Source: Gemmata sp.
GTDB lineage: Bacteria > Planctomycetota > Planctomycetia > Gemmatales > Gemmataceae
Assembly (NCBI GenBank): GCA_025055115.1
Contig: JANWYJ010000064.1
Location: 1 to 64,000 of the forward strand
Reading direction: 5' to 3'
Length of the DNA stretch: 64,000 nucleotides
Part shown: one piece after another, positions 44,694 to 53,777 of the stretch
Position numbering within the stretch: the first letter of the stretch is position 1
Layout: every line of letters begins with the position of its first letter
Made by a program: the position numbers and the translations under genes
The notes under the pieces: generated by a model
The model's input: only the letters and a program-made list of their open reading frames with translations
Told to the model about the DNA's origin: nothing
Databases searched by the model: none

Positions 44694-46124
44694 ATGACGA
44701 CGATCGCCACGCCACAAAATCTCCGTTGGGAACCGACGCTCACCTTCTGGGGGGCCGCCGGGGGCGTTACCGGCTCGATGCACCTGTTGGAAGCCGGTAA
44801 CCATCAAATTCTGCTCGACTGCGGCCTTCATCAAGGCCGGCGGGAGGAAGCCCGGCAACGCAACGGCCACTTCCCCTTCCATGCCCACCAAATCGACGCG
44901 GTCATCATCAGTCATGCCCATATCGACCATTGTGGCAACTTGCCCACCCTCATCCGTCACGGTTTTGATGGTCCGATTTACTGCACGCCGCCAACCCGCG
45001 ACCTGTTGCGGATTATGCTCGCCGATAGTGCGAAAATCCAAGAAGAAGACGCAGCCCATCTCAACATCCTGCGGAACTACGCCGAGCCGTGGGTTCAACC
45101 TCTTTATACCCTTCATGATGTCGAAAAAGTGTTCCCCCATGTGGTCGCCGTACCCTACGGTCGCGATGTGGACGTGACCAAAAGCGTCCGTTTCCGCTTC
45201 CTCGAAGCCGGGCACGTTCTCGGCTCTGCGATGGTGCACCTGACGATTGCCGCCCCCGATCGCGTGCGGACGCTGACCTTCAGTGGCGATATGGGCCGCC
45301 GGGGTTTGCCCATTCTCAAACCCACCGGCCGTATTCCAGCCGCCGATGTGCTGGTCTGTGAAAGTACCTACGGGAATCGCACGCATCCATCGTTCGCCGA
45401 GACGGTCGAACACCTCTACGCCGCGATTTGCGCCACCGTGGAACGGGGCGGCAAGGTCCTTATTCCCGCCTTCAGCCTGGGCCGTACCCAGCTGATCATT
45501 CACGTCTTGCAACAAGGGCTTCGGGAAGGACGCATCCCACGCATCCCCGTGTATGTCGATAGCCCGTTGGCGTCGGAAGTGGCCGAAGTTTATCGTTCAC
45601 ATGCCAACAACTTAGCCAGTGAAATTGCCCAGGCTCTCCGGGAGGGGCATGGATTACTCGGCGGCGATGGGGTTCGCTACGTCCGCGATTTTGAAGAAAG
45701 TATCCAACTGGCCACACAACCCGGTTCAAGCGTCATCATCGCGTCGAGCGGGATGTGTGATGCGGGACGTGTTCAGCAACACCTCAAACAGCTCGTTGAT
45801 GATCCACGCTGCACGATTATCCTGGTCAGCTATCAAGCCCAAGGGACCGTGGGCCGCAAACTGCTCGAACCCAAGCCCACCATCCGCTTCCAAGGGCGTG
45901 ACTGGAATAAGTGGATCGAAGTGGTGCATCTCGATGGCTTCAGCGGCCATGCGGATAAGAACGACTTCCTGGCCTATTTGACTCCTCTGGCCAACGACGT
46001 CGGGAAGGTCCGGCTCATTCACGGGGAACGCGAACAGGCCGAGGCCCTCGCCCAAACCCTGCGCGACATTGGTTTTGCGGATGTCGCGGTGCCCGAGCCA
46101 GGCGATCGGGTCGTCATCGGCTAG
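44694..46124 (+). CDS. Metallo-beta-lactamase / beta-CASP RNA nuclease
   Basis: 476 aa. The MBL signature SHAHIDHCGNLP (HxHxDH) near residue 72 binds two zinc ions, and further ligands occur in LEAGHVLGSAM and later GFSGHADKNDF. The beta-CASP part (about 200-400) has LVCESTYGNRTH, IPAFSLGRTQ and SSGMCDAGRVQQHLK. This set matches the archaeal/bacterial CPSF73-like (YsH1/TTHA0252) group, which cut or trim RNA, rather than RNase J, which is longer. Predicted cytoplasmic RNA processing. The start ATG has only GAGG directly upstream; another start is possible but would remove conserved sequence. Confidence 0.9.
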   Translation: MTTIATPQNLRWEPTLTFWGAAGGVTGSMHLLEAGNHQILLDCGLHQGRREEARQRNGHFPFHAHQIDAVIISHAHIDHCGNLPTLIRHGFDGPIYCTPPTRDLLRIMLADSAKIQEEDAAHLNILRNYAEPWVQPLYTLHDVEKVFPHVVAVPYGRDVDVTKSVRFRFLEAGHVLGSAMVHLTIAAPDRVRTLTFSGDMGRRGLPILKPTGRIPAADVLVCESTYGNRTHPSFAETVEHLYAAICATVERGGKVLIPAFSLGRTQLIIHVLQQGLREGRIPRIPVYVDSPLASEVAEVYRSHANNLASEIAQALREGHGLLGGDGVRYVRDFEESIQLATQPGSSVIIASSGMCDAGRVQQHLKQLVDDPRCTIILVSYQAQGTVGRKLLEPKPTIRFQGRDWNKWIEVVHLDGFSGHADKNDFLAYLTPLANDVGKVRLIHGEREQAEALAQTLRDIGFADVAVPEPGDRVVIG

Positions 46125-46462
46125 CCCGTGCTGGCACACTTCTGCTGAGAAACCCCTCAGCTTGCCCGAAACATCCCGCGCCAGGGGGGAGGCGACGGAA
46201 GGGGGAAGCGACGGAACGGGCCGGCACCATCAGGTTTATGCCGACGCGAAATCTCCGCCTCGTTACCCCCACAGGACCGGGTCGGTAACCGAGCTGGTAG
46301 ACCGCCATCTGACCGCATTTTCTCACCAAACAACGGCCCTTCATTGTCTCGCAAGACCCGGATCGGCAACTGAGGTGGCAGGCCCACTTTGCACGGCGCT
46401 ACAATGAGCGAAGACCACAGGGGTCCGGAGGAGAAGACCGCAGGCGTCCGGAGGAGAAGAGA
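46125..46462. other. 338-bp intergenic region with a duplicated ribosome-binding leader
   Basis: No gene is seen. A 23-bp tandem unit, CC(A/G)CAGG(G/C)GTCCGGAGGAGAAGA, lies at 46415-46437 and 46438-46460, so the Uma2 gene has two GGAGGAG sites. Only the second is at the correct distance from the ATG at 46463. An imperfect GACCGGGTCGGTAACCGAG / GACCCGGATCGGCAACTGAG pair lies near 46273 and 46352. Confidence 0.8.
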
Positions 46463-47269
46463 ATGAAAGCCGTTCAAACAGTCCCCGCCACGGAATTGGT
46501 GTTTCCCGATTCGGATGGACAACCGATGGCCGAGAACACCCGACAATATGAAGCGATTGTCACGCTCAAAGGGAACATTGAGGCGTTCGCTCCGGCCACC
46601 GCCTTCGTCGCCGGCGACCATCTCATCTACGTTGATCCCACCGACCCCAGCCAACGGCAAGCCCCGGATGTGTACGTGGCGTTTGGTCGCCCGCGCGGCC
46701 ATCGCGGCAGTTATAAAGTGTGGGAGGAAGACAATATCTTCCCCCAAGTGATTTTTGAAGTCCTCGGACCGAGTAACACCCCCGCAGAGATGCGGGCCAA
46801 ACGCCACTTTTACTTCCAACATGGAGCGGAAGAGTATTATGAATTCGACCCTGAAGCGGGAACGTGGCTGGGCTTTATCCGCAACCCTGACACCGGTCAG
46901 CCCGAACCGGTCGAAACGATGGATGGTTTTGTCAGCCCCCGCTTGGGGATGAAATTTGACTTCGCCCCGCTGGAGTTGCGCGTGTACCGGCCTGACGGCC
47001 GCCGTTTCCTCTCGTTCCAAGAACTCCACGACTTAGCAGAACGCAACGCCCACCAAGCGGCCGAAGCCCAGCGGTTGGCGGAACGCAACGCCCAACAAGC
47101 CGCGGAAGCCCAACAGCGGGCTGCAGAAGCTCTTCAGCAGGCCGAAGAAGCCCGGCGCCGTCTGGAACAGGCCGCACAACAGGCCGAATACCAGCGGCAA
47201 GAAAGTGAGCGGTTGCGGGCCTTGCTCCGTGCCGCGGGCATCGACCCCGATACGCTTCCGCCATCCTAA
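46463..47269 (+). CDS. Uma2-family (DUF820) putative endonuclease with coiled-coil tail
   Basis: 268 aa. The N-terminal 180 residues match the PD-(D/E)xK-like Uma2 fold very common in cyanobacteria and planctomycetes: QAPDVYVAFGRP, VIFEVLGPSNTPAEMRAKRHFY and YYEFDPEAGTW, giving D, ExL and K at the expected spacing. The C-terminal 85 residues are a Glu/Gln/Ala coiled coil (ERNAQQAAEAQQRAAEALQQ) with an internal repeat of RLAERNA(H/Q)QAAEAQ. Nuclease activity is presumed from the fold, and the biological role of Uma2 proteins is not known. The region is single-gene, with a strong Shine-Dalgarno. Confidence 0.87.
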   Translation: MKAVQTVPATELVFPDSDGQPMAENTRQYEAIVTLKGNIEAFAPATAFVAGDHLIYVDPTDPSQRQAPDVYVAFGRPRGHRGSYKVWEEDNIFPQVIFEVLGPSNTPAEMRAKRHFYFQHGAEEYYEFDPEAGTWLGFIRNPDTGQPEPVETMDGFVSPRLGMKFDFAPLELRVYRPDGRRFLSFQELHDLAERNAHQAAEAQRLAERNAQQAAEAQQRAAEALQQAEEARRRLEQAAQQAEYQRQESERLRALLRAAGIDPDTLPPS

Positions 47270-47393
47270 CGGGTCACCCCAGTGGCTTGCCTTCGCACTG
47301 GCAAGGGCCGGAAGGAACGTAGAAATGACCGGAGAACCGGACTGGACCTTGGCCCCTCTGTAAAACAGCCGTATTCGGAAGGAGGCTCAGGCC

Positions 47394-48971
47394 GTGACCA
47401 GCAAACCCCGTTGGTTCCAAACCACCGCGATCGACTACCCCAACAGCCGGCCGCACATCGGCACCGCGTTCGAAAAACTCGGGGCCGACGTCCAAGCCCG
47501 CTACCGACGGATGGAAGGGTTCGACGTTTTTTTTCTGATGGGCAACGATGAGAACACGGTGAAAGTGAGCCAACGGGCCGCGGCATTGGGCCTCGATACG
47601 CAAGCGTACTGCGACGACATGGCCCGGCAATTCCGCGCCGTCTGGGATGCTCTCGACATCAGCTACGATTGTTTCATCCAAACGTCCAGCCAACGGCATA
47701 AGCACTGTTGCCGCAAGTTCATCCAAAAAGTTTACGATAACGGCTACATCTACAAAGGCAGCTACGAGGGCTGGTTCTGCGCCGGCTGTGAAGAGTTCAA
47801 AACCGAAAAGCAGTATCAAGACAACAACGGTTTGTGCCCCAATCACCGCACGGCGCTGGTGCGTCGTTCCGAACCGTGTTACTTCTTCGCCCTCTCGAAG
47901 TTCCAGGACCGACTCTTAGCGCACTACCAAGCGAACCCCGACTTCATCCAGCCGGAGTCGCGGCGGAACGAAATCGTCAGCCTGATCGAAAATGAAGGGC
48001 TGCGCGACATCAATATTTCCCGCTATGGCGAAGAATGGGGCATTCCGATCCCTTTTGACCCGCAATTCACTATCTACGTCTGGTTCGACGCCCTGCTGAC
48101 CTACATCACCGGCATCGGCTACGGTGACGACGAAGCGACCTTCCGCCACTATTGGCCCTGCGATATGCACTTCATCGGCAAAGACATCACGCGCTTTCAC
48201 TGTGCGCTGTGGCCAGCGATGCTCTGGGCTGCGGGGGAAGAGGCACCGAAGAAAGTTTACGCCCATGGGTTTGTCTATCTCAAAAACGAAGAAGCCGGCA
48301 CGGTGGAAAAGATCAGCAAATCCCTTGGCAACGTCATCGAACCGATGGAGGTGATCTCAAAGTTCAGCGCGGATGCCTTCCGCTATTACTTCCTCCGCGA
48401 ATGCCCTTTCCCCAGTGATGGCGAATTCAGTTGGTCGCGCTTCACCGACGTGTACAACGCTGAGTTAGCCAACAATCTGGGCAACTTGCTGAGCCGCTGC
48501 CTGACACTGATTACCAAAAACTACGGCGGTATCTTGCCGCAAACGGCGAATGTCCAGCCGCAAGTGGCGGTACCGGGTTTGGATTTGGCCCTTTTTGTCG
48601 GTGAATTGCGCGAACACATCGAAGCCTGCCGTTACCATCTGGCCCTGCAGAAAATCGTTCTCGACTTCCTGACACCAACGAACCAATACCTCGAAGAGCA
48701 CGCGCCGTGGAAGTTGGTCAAAACGGACAAAGCCGCCGCGCAGCGGGTGCTGTTCCATGCGGTGCAGTCGCTGCGGATCGCCAGCATCTTGCTCAAACCG
48801 TTCATTCCGCGGAGTGCTGAGAAAATTTACACGAGCTTTAACTTTGCGATCCCATGGAACGCGGTCCGATGGGCCGATGCTGTGGTCCTGCAACCGCAAC
48901 CGGAGGATTTACGCATCACGGCAGAATTGATCGACGGCAAAATTCCGCCCCTATTCCCCCGTATTGGCTAG
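47394..48971 (+). CDS. metG: Methionyl-tRNA synthetase
   Basis: 525 aa class I synthetase. The catalytic HIGH motif is the variant PHIGTA near residue 19, the zinc knuckle has CAGCEEF then CPNH (about 130-155), and KMSKS is the variant KISKS near 306. The anticodon-binding helices fill the C-terminus (about 390-525); there is no C-terminal dimerisation domain of the EMAP II type, consistent with the shorter class. It loads methionine onto initiator and elongator tRNA. GTG start, with GAAGGAGG about 9 nt upstream. It is followed closely by the protease gene. Confidence 0.94.
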   Translation: MTSKPRWFQTTAIDYPNSRPHIGTAFEKLGADVQARYRRMEGFDVFFLMGNDENTVKVSQRAAALGLDTQAYCDDMARQFRAVWDALDISYDCFIQTSSQRHKHCCRKFIQKVYDNGYIYKGSYEGWFCAGCEEFKTEKQYQDNNGLCPNHRTALVRRSEPCYFFALSKFQDRLLAHYQANPDFIQPESRRNEIVSLIENEGLRDINISRYGEEWGIPIPFDPQFTIYVWFDALLTYITGIGYGDDEATFRHYWPCDMHFIGKDITRFHCALWPAMLWAAGEEAPKKVYAHGFVYLKNEEAGTVEKISKSLGNVIEPMEVISKFSADAFRYYFLRECPFPSDGEFSWSRFTDVYNAELANNLGNLLSRCLTLITKNYGGILPQTANVQPQVAVPGLDLALFVGELREHIEACRYHLALQKIVLDFLTPTNQYLEEHAPWKLVKTDKAAAQRVLFHAVQSLRIASILLKPFIPRSAEKIYTSFNFAIPWNAVRWADAVVLQPQPEDLRITAELIDGKIPPLFPRIG

Positions 48972-49033
48972 GGGCATTCTCCGCGGGAGTTCTTTTCCGA
49001 CTGTCGCGCGGTTTTCACTCTCACGAGGCAGCG

Positions 49034-50254
49034 ATGATGCATCAACTCGGTGTGATTCTGGCTGGCGCTGGGTTGGCCCTGACTGCAAGCGCGGCACCCC
49101 AGCAACCGGCCGATACCGGAACTACGGTGTATCGGAAGGTGGTCCCATCGACGGTGTGGATTCATTCTGATCGCGGCCGGGGCAAGACGGCCACTGGCAG
49201 TGGATCGTTGGTGGATAAAGGCCGGCGCTTAGTTCTCACCAATTACCATGTGGTCGGTGATGTCAAGACCGCGACGGTGTACTTCCCCGCCTTCGAGGGC
49301 CACAAGATCATTCCCGAACGCCAGTATTATCTCGACCGCGCGGCCCAGCTCGGCATTGCTGGCCAGGTGGTGGAAATCGACAAGGAAGCCGATTTGGCCC
49401 TGATTCGCCTGGAGCGTCTGCCCGCGGGAGTCGCAGCGCTGCCGCTGGCGCGCGAAAGCCCCCAACCCGGCCAGACGGTGCATTCCATTGGCAATCCGGG
49501 CAAAAGTGGGGCGCTGTGGGTCTACACCCCGGGCAAAGTCCGCCAGGTGTACAGCAAAAAATGGAAAGCCAGGCTCGACGAACGCACGACGATCAGCTTT
49601 CAGGCCCAAGTGATCGAGACCGATTCCCCCACCAATCCTGGCGATAGCGGCGGGCCGCTGGTCAACGATCGCGGGGAACTCGTCGGCGTTACCCAAGGCG
49701 GCGCTTTGGATGCGCAAGCCATCAGTATCTTTGTGGACCTCTCCGAGGTCCAGCGCTTCCTCAATCGCCGCTCGGTGCAGTTGCTCCGCTCCGAGACACC
49801 CGAACAACCGACCCGAGCCAAACCTCTCGAAAGCCAAGACGCTGGCAAGTTCTTCAGTGCTGCGGCGTGGAAGCAGCTAGCCCCGGCGGCGGAGAAATTG
49901 CTCCGCGAAAAAGGCATCGACTTGTGGATCGAAACCTTGCCCACACCACCCAACGGGGACGCCAAGAAAATCGCGGCCCTCGAACCGGCGGAACGCGAAA
50001 AACGCTACCGCCAGATCGTCGAGGAGCGCTTGAAAGACAAAAACTTCAATGGTGTCTACTTGTTTGTCACAAAGTCGCCTAGCCTGTTGTATGTGGTGGT
50101 CGTAGGGCCGTGCACCAAAGACTTCAACCCCGATTTTGGAGCGATGCTGCGTTCCATGCTCATCGAACATTTTCAAAAACGGCAGTTTGATGATGGTTTG
50201 AAACAATTGATCGAGATGACGTTGGCCGAGGTGAAACTGGTTGAGAAAAAGTGA
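49034..50254 (+). CDS. Secreted trypsin-like serine protease with novel C-terminal domain
   Basis: 406 aa. Signal peptide MMHQLGVILAGAGLALTASAA. The S1C (DegP-like) triad is complete: His in VLTNYHVVGD near 72, Asp in EADLALIRL near 121, Ser in NPGDSGGPLV near 205. There is no PDZ domain. Instead residues 260-406 form an alpha/beta region ending VYLFVTKSPSLLYVVVVGPCT, a layout faintly like TPM domains, which is an inference. A periplasmic or exported quality-control protease is likely. The start at 49034 has GAGG upstream; the track start at 48854 runs back into metG. The stop overlaps a downstream GTG as GTGA. Confidence 0.86.
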   Translation: MMHQLGVILAGAGLALTASAAPQQPADTGTTVYRKVVPSTVWIHSDRGRGKTATGSGSLVDKGRRLVLTNYHVVGDVKTATVYFPAFEGHKIIPERQYYLDRAAQLGIAGQVVEIDKEADLALIRLERLPAGVAALPLARESPQPGQTVHSIGNPGKSGALWVYTPGKVRQVYSKKWKARLDERTTISFQAQVIETDSPTNPGDSGGPLVNDRGELVGVTQGGALDAQAISIFVDLSEVQRFLNRRSVQLLRSETPEQPTRAKPLESQDAGKFFSAAAWKQLAPAAEKLLREKGIDLWIETLPTPPNGDAKKIAALEPAEREKRYRQIVEERLKDKNFNGVYLFVTKSPSLLYVVVVGPCTKDFNPDFGAMLRSMLIEHFQKRQFDDGLKQLIEMTLAEVKLVEKK

Positions 50255-50283
50255 CCCACCTTGGGGAAGAGCAGGAGCACACC

Positions 50284-50652
50284 GTGAGCCACGGGTTGAT
50301 GTTGTGCGATGATCTGATGTTCTTCAGCCGCGTATCGGGAGCGGCGCGCGCGGCGGGCGCGAGCGTGCGGCAGGTGCGGACAGCGGCGGAGTTGCTGGCG
50401 GCCGCACGCACCCGCCCCCCAGCGGGGGTGATCATCGACCTGCATTGCTCCGGTCTGGACCTGCCCGCCCTTTTGGCTGAACTGGATGCTGCCGTTTCCC
50501 CCCGCCCACGGGTGATCGCTTACGGTTCGCATGTGGAAGCGGAGGTCCTGCGCGCAGCCCGCCAGGCGGGGTGCGACCGCGTCTTGCCGCGCAGCCAGTT
50601 CGTCACCGAATTGGAGAGCCACATTGGGCAGTGGCTGGCGGAAACCCAGTGA
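50284..50652 (+). CDS. Response-regulator receiver-like protein
   Basis: 122 aa. The sequence follows the CheY fold: LMLCDDLMFFSRV at the N-terminus (acidic pair), GVIIDLHCSGLDLPALL with a possible phospho-acceptor Asp near 51, VIAYGSHVE for the Thr/Ser region, and CDRVLPRSQF where the conserved Lys would be (Arg/Pro instead). Loss of the Lys suggests a pseudo-receiver or an unusual regulator without an output domain. The preferred GTG start at 50284 has AGGAG 8 nt upstream; a GTG at 50251 overlaps the protease stop. The last 33 bp including the TGA are duplicated downstream. Confidence 0.7.
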   Translation: MSHGLMLCDDLMFFSRVSGAARAAGASVRQVRTAAELLAAARTRPPAGVIIDLHCSGLDLPALLAELDAAVSPRPRVIAYGSHVEAEVLRAARQAGCDRVLPRSQFVTELESHIGQWLAETQ

Positions 50653-50727
50653 GGGATGGCGATAAGGTTCGGTTGGGATGGAACGCCGGGCCAGATTGGG
50701 CAGTGGCTGGCGGAAACCCAGTGAGGG
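50623..50727. repeat. 33-bp duplication of the receiver-like gene end
   Basis: ATTGGGCAGTGGCTGGCGGA... occurs at 50623-50655, coding for the C-terminal IGQWLAETQ and stop, and identically at 50695-50727 in non-coding DNA, 72 bp away. Confidence 0.94.
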
Positions 50728-50729
50728 GC

Positions 50730-51365
50730 TTATCCCGGAGGAGCGGGCGGGGATGTGTCGGTGGTCGGCAATGTCCGCGAGCTGCTAGGTAGGCTGGGGA
50801 GGGCATTGGGTGGCAGGATGATCGAGCCGGTGCCTTCATCGAGGGTGGCCGTGGGGGCGTGCGGTGTGGTCGCTGGTTTCACAGGAATAATAATTGGCTT
50901 GATCTCACCGGTTGTCACATCCAACACGATGCACGTTTTCGGGTTCGCTCGGAACAACGCCCCGGGGTTGGCCACGAGCGTGCGCCCCGTGCGGTGTTGC
51001 TCACGAACGTGCGTGTGGCCATAGAAAACGTAGTCAAAATAGTCCGCGTTCTCCAGCTGCCGCAGTTGGTGCCGTTCGTGACTGTGAACCCAGGCGATGC
51101 GCTTCTCCTGCAGCGTCAGAAAACCGAAGGAATCGTAGTAGGTACCGCCGATTTCCTTGATGACAGCCATCAGCTTGCCGCGGTCTTTATCCCAATTGCC
51201 AAAGACAAAGTGGGTGGGAATTCCTTTGAAGACCCGGACCGTATCTGGGGATTCGATGTCGCCGCAATGGAGGATCAATTCGACCTGCTGCTCCACGAGA
51301 AGGCGGACGGCTTCCGCCACCGCCTCGTGGCGGTCGTGGGTGTCGCTGACAACCCCGATCCGCAT
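50730..51365 (-). CDS. YfcE/MJ0936-type metallophosphoesterase
   Basis: 211 aa. The family metal motifs are in order: GVVSDTHDRH at the N-terminus, LILHCGDIESPD, FVFGNWDKDRG, IAWVHSHERHQL, and FYGHTHVRE near 115, for a two-metal phosphodiesterase acting on small phosphodiesters or bis-pNPP in vitro. The natural substrate is unknown. After the catalytic domain there is a 45-residue Pro/Ser/Thr tail not usual for the family. Start at 51365, where MRIGVVSDTHD begins and GGGGGA lies upstream. The genes on either side face it, so it is probably transcribed alone. Confidence 0.88.
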   Translation of the reverse strand: MRIGVVSDTHDRHEAVAEAVRLLVEQQVELILHCGDIESPDTVRVFKGIPTHFVFGNWDKDRGKLMAVIKEIGGTYYDSFGFLTLQEKRIAWVHSHERHQLRQLENADYFDYVFYGHTHVREQHRTGRTLVANPGALFRANPKTCIVLDVTTGEIKPIIIPVKPATTPHAPTATLDEGTGSIILPPNALPSLPSSSRTLPTTDTSPPAPPG

Positions 51366-51771
51366 AGTTCCCCCGTGGTGCCTGCGTGCAACTACCGACA
51401 CTGTCCTATTTTACCTTAATAAATCCCCGCGAGTTCGGGTATCTCGGTTGCTCGGTCGGCCGGATGGTATGCGATAATCCAACGCTGCAAAGAATACCTC
51501 CGCGAAGACCCTTACCTCCGCGAAGACTCTGGCGGCGTTGGTCAACGTGTGACCACGCCGCGGGTTCAGGCCCATCTTCCTGCACGCCCGAATAAAACCT
51601 TGGCGGTGTTGGCCCACGCGTGAAAACCGCGCCTTTCGGCGGAACGTGCCAGCACCCCGATCGTACGCCTCCCCACGGATGGGGCGGGGATGGATCGGGA
51701 TGCGCGCCGTGGTTGGAAGGTCATCACCTTCCGGGGGCCAATCGCCGATCAGCAGCATCGGACGCGCCTGC
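51366..51771. other. 406-bp intergenic region with short repeats
   Basis: No gene is supported. TACCTCCGCGAAGAC occurs at 51495-51509 and 51513-51527. An imperfect pair of about 33 bp begins TGGCGG(C/T)GTTGG near 51529 and 51602. The unit is downstream of the ThuA gene and upstream of the phosphodiesterase, both on the minus strand. Confidence 0.6.
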
Positions 51772-52647
51772 TTATTTCCCCTCCCCCGGAATGGGGCTGG
51801 GCTTGTCCGCGGTGGGGAAGTTCTGGGGCAGTGGTAGGGTCACGGAACCCGTCGCTGCCCATTCCGTACCCCGCGCCAGGGTGGCAGCGAAGCCCCAGCA
51901 ACGCATGGCGTTGGCATCGTGGCCCATCGGCGTGTGAAAAACCCGGCCCTTCCCATAGCGGACGGTCCAGATCATCGGTTCATGAACCTTGGTGCCGTTC
52001 GAATAGGCAGTCGCCAAGACTGTGACGTTCTCGATCGGCCCGCGCATGTTGTCATACAATTCGTCGCGGACGTGTAACCATTCCCGGGGCATCCCGCGGG
52101 TGATCGGATGCTCAGGATCGCGAATCGTGACGGTGAACGGACCCACATAGCGGTGCCCCGAACCGTCGCCTTGGCCTGAGGCCACCTTCACCGGTTGGCC
52201 TTGATCGTCCAGATACAGCCGGTCGCCACCGCGGTTGTTCCGCCAGCCCATCCCGATCATCTGGTTATACGCCTTCCAATCACTGAATGCGTTGTTGGCC
52301 GCATGAACGATGACCAAGCCGATCTTGCCGTCCTTCACAAGCGTCTCCAGATCGCTCTGGAGTTCCTGGCTCCACGGCTCACCGTTGTAGTTACTCAACA
52401 CCACAGCGTATTTCGCCACTTCCGGGCGAAACCGCGCCATTTCCGCGGCTTTTCCCTTCGATGGGCTGGTAGCCACATCCACCGTGAAGCGCTGGGTATC
52501 CTCTAAAAGCTTTTTCATCAGTGGTGTGGTTTCCTGCCATTTGTGGTTGTTCTGGCCGTCGATAATCAGCACCTTGATTTTGGGATCGGCAGCATAACTC
52601 CCAATTGCCAAAAGACTTAGGATGGAGAAAGCACACAGACAACGCAT
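51772..52647 (-). CDS. Secreted ThuA-domain protein
   Basis: 291 aa. Signal peptide CAFSILSLLAIGSYAAD precedes a ThuA/trehalose-utilisation-like flavodoxin-type fold: KVLIIDGQNNHKWQETTPLM, YAVVLSNYNGEPW, LVIVHAANNAFSDW, and GKGRVFHTPMGHDANAM, all characteristic of the planctomycete ThuA group. Members are linked to sugar degradation, but the reaction is not established for most. Start at 52647 with GGGAGG upstream. Ends SPIPGEGK. A monocistronic unit is likely. Confidence 0.87.
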   Translation of the reverse strand: MRCLCAFSILSLLAIGSYAADPKIKVLIIDGQNNHKWQETTPLMKKLLEDTQRFTVDVATSPSKGKAAEMARFRPEVAKYAVVLSNYNGEPWSQELQSDLETLVKDGKIGLVIVHAANNAFSDWKAYNQMIGMGWRNNRGGDRLYLDDQGQPVKVASGQGDGSGHRYVGPFTVTIRDPEHPITRGMPREWLHVRDELYDNMRGPIENVTVLATAYSNGTKVHEPMIWTVRYGKGRVFHTPMGHDANAMRCWGFAATLARGTEWAATGSVTLPLPQNFPTADKPSPIPGEGK

Positions 52648-52815
52648 CCGACAACCTCCCAACCGACCTCGGGGCTAGTGCCCACCACCCCTTGGCCGTC
52701 CTTCCCGACACCACGACCGACGCACCGACCACCGGCTCGCCGCTATTGTGCCGTGGTGTTAATGTACCTAGATTGCCAGAAATGAAATCGTAGAAATCGT
52801 TCGCGGAGAACCGTT

Positions 52816-53265
52816 ATGCGGGTGGAATTCTTTGGGTTGGCGATGGAAGCGCCCAGCGTCACGGTGCATTTGTGGTCGCCGTGGCGCTGCTCCGCGTTGG
52901 AACACAAACTCTTCGAAGCGCTCAAAACAGTTCCGCATGCCTCTCTGGAAATTTCCCCCGACGAACTGCGGCTGCATATTCGCGAGGCCAAAGGTTGGCG
53001 CGTGGCCATCCAAACGATTTCGCGGGTGATGAAAGGCTGGCAAGAAGAAGCGACAGACGTAGGCAAAGACGAACGCCGCCAGTGGCGGTGGCTCATCGAA
53101 GCCGATGTGGATGCCAACGGCTACGATATGCACGGAGAAAAAGCCAGTTTTTGGGCGTATCTCCGCCTCTCCATCGATCGCGGGGGGCCAGGCGAAGCCG
53201 AAAAGGGCGAAGACATCGACCTCAACGGGTTCGGCATCCAAGTGTGGGGGGAAAACGCCGATTGA
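52816..53265 (+). CDS. Conserved-looking 149-aa protein, function unknown
   Basis: 149 aa with no signal peptide or membrane segment. The start VEFFGLAMEAPSVTV and the later ISRVMKGWQEEATDVGKDE are rich in Trp and charged residues (LWSPWRC, QWRWLIEADVD), like a compact alpha/beta cytosolic protein. I recognise no family. Codon use resembles neighbouring genes, and the reading frame is open over the whole length, so I accept it as real. The C-terminal 15 codons and the stop are duplicated in the 65-bp repeat downstream. Confidence 0.62.
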   Translation: MRVEFFGLAMEAPSVTVHLWSPWRCSALEHKLFEALKTVPHASLEISPDELRLHIREAKGWRVAIQTISRVMKGWQEEATDVGKDERRQWRWLIEADVDANGYDMHGEKASFWAYLRLSIDRGGPGEAEKGEDIDLNGFGIQVWGENAD

Positions 53266-53347
53266 AGCCTTCAGAAGGCTCAGACCTCAACAGGTTCGGC
53301 ATCCAAGTGTGGGGGGAAAACGCCGATTGAAGCCTTCAAAAGGCTCA
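53218..53347. repeat. About 65-bp duplication of the 149-aa gene end
   Basis: 53218-53281 (codons for DLNGFGIQVWGENAD, stop and flank) recurs at 53283-53347 with two or three changes. Fragments of the same unit (AACGCTGACT...AAGCCTTCA) appear again near 53419 and 53488, so the unit was copied more than once. Confidence 0.9.
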
Positions 53348-53544
53348 CTCCCTGATGGCATCGTAGTGACCTGACAGAGGCTCATAAGTGACTTGACAGA
53401 GGTTCATTGGAGCAAAACGCTGACTCAAGCCTTCAGAAGACTCACTCCCTGTTCGTGGTCATCTTTCGCCACGAATGTCTCGGGGGAAAACGCTGACTGA
53501 AGCCTTCAAACGCCGATTCAAGTCTTCAAACGCTGACTCCAGGG

Positions 53545-53693
53545 CCAGCCCACGTCGCCCCAGCCGTTCTCCAGCCCACGTCGCCCCAGCCGTTCTCCAG
53601 CCCACGTCGCCCCAGCCGTTCTCCCAGAAGCGATTTCATCCTCCTTTCCCGCTGATGGCGGCGTCGGCCCCAGCCCACGTCGCCCCAGCCGTT
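53545..53693. repeat. 26-bp perfect tandem triplet plus a partial fourth copy
   Basis: CCAGCCCACGTCGCCCCAGC... occurs at 53545-53570, 53571-53596 and 53597-53622 back to back, and again (24 bp) at 53670-53693. The remainder of the 53266-53804 gap has AGTGAC(C/T)TGACAGAGG(C/T)TCAT in tandem near 53365. There are no spacers, so this is not CRISPR. No gene is seen here. Confidence 0.93.
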
Positions 53694-53777
53694 GCCCCCT
53701 CTCCCGACGCCCCGGCCCGAGGCGTACCGACGGCCGGGGGGCCGAGCTGGGCCATCAAGCTATCTTCCCCAGCCGCC

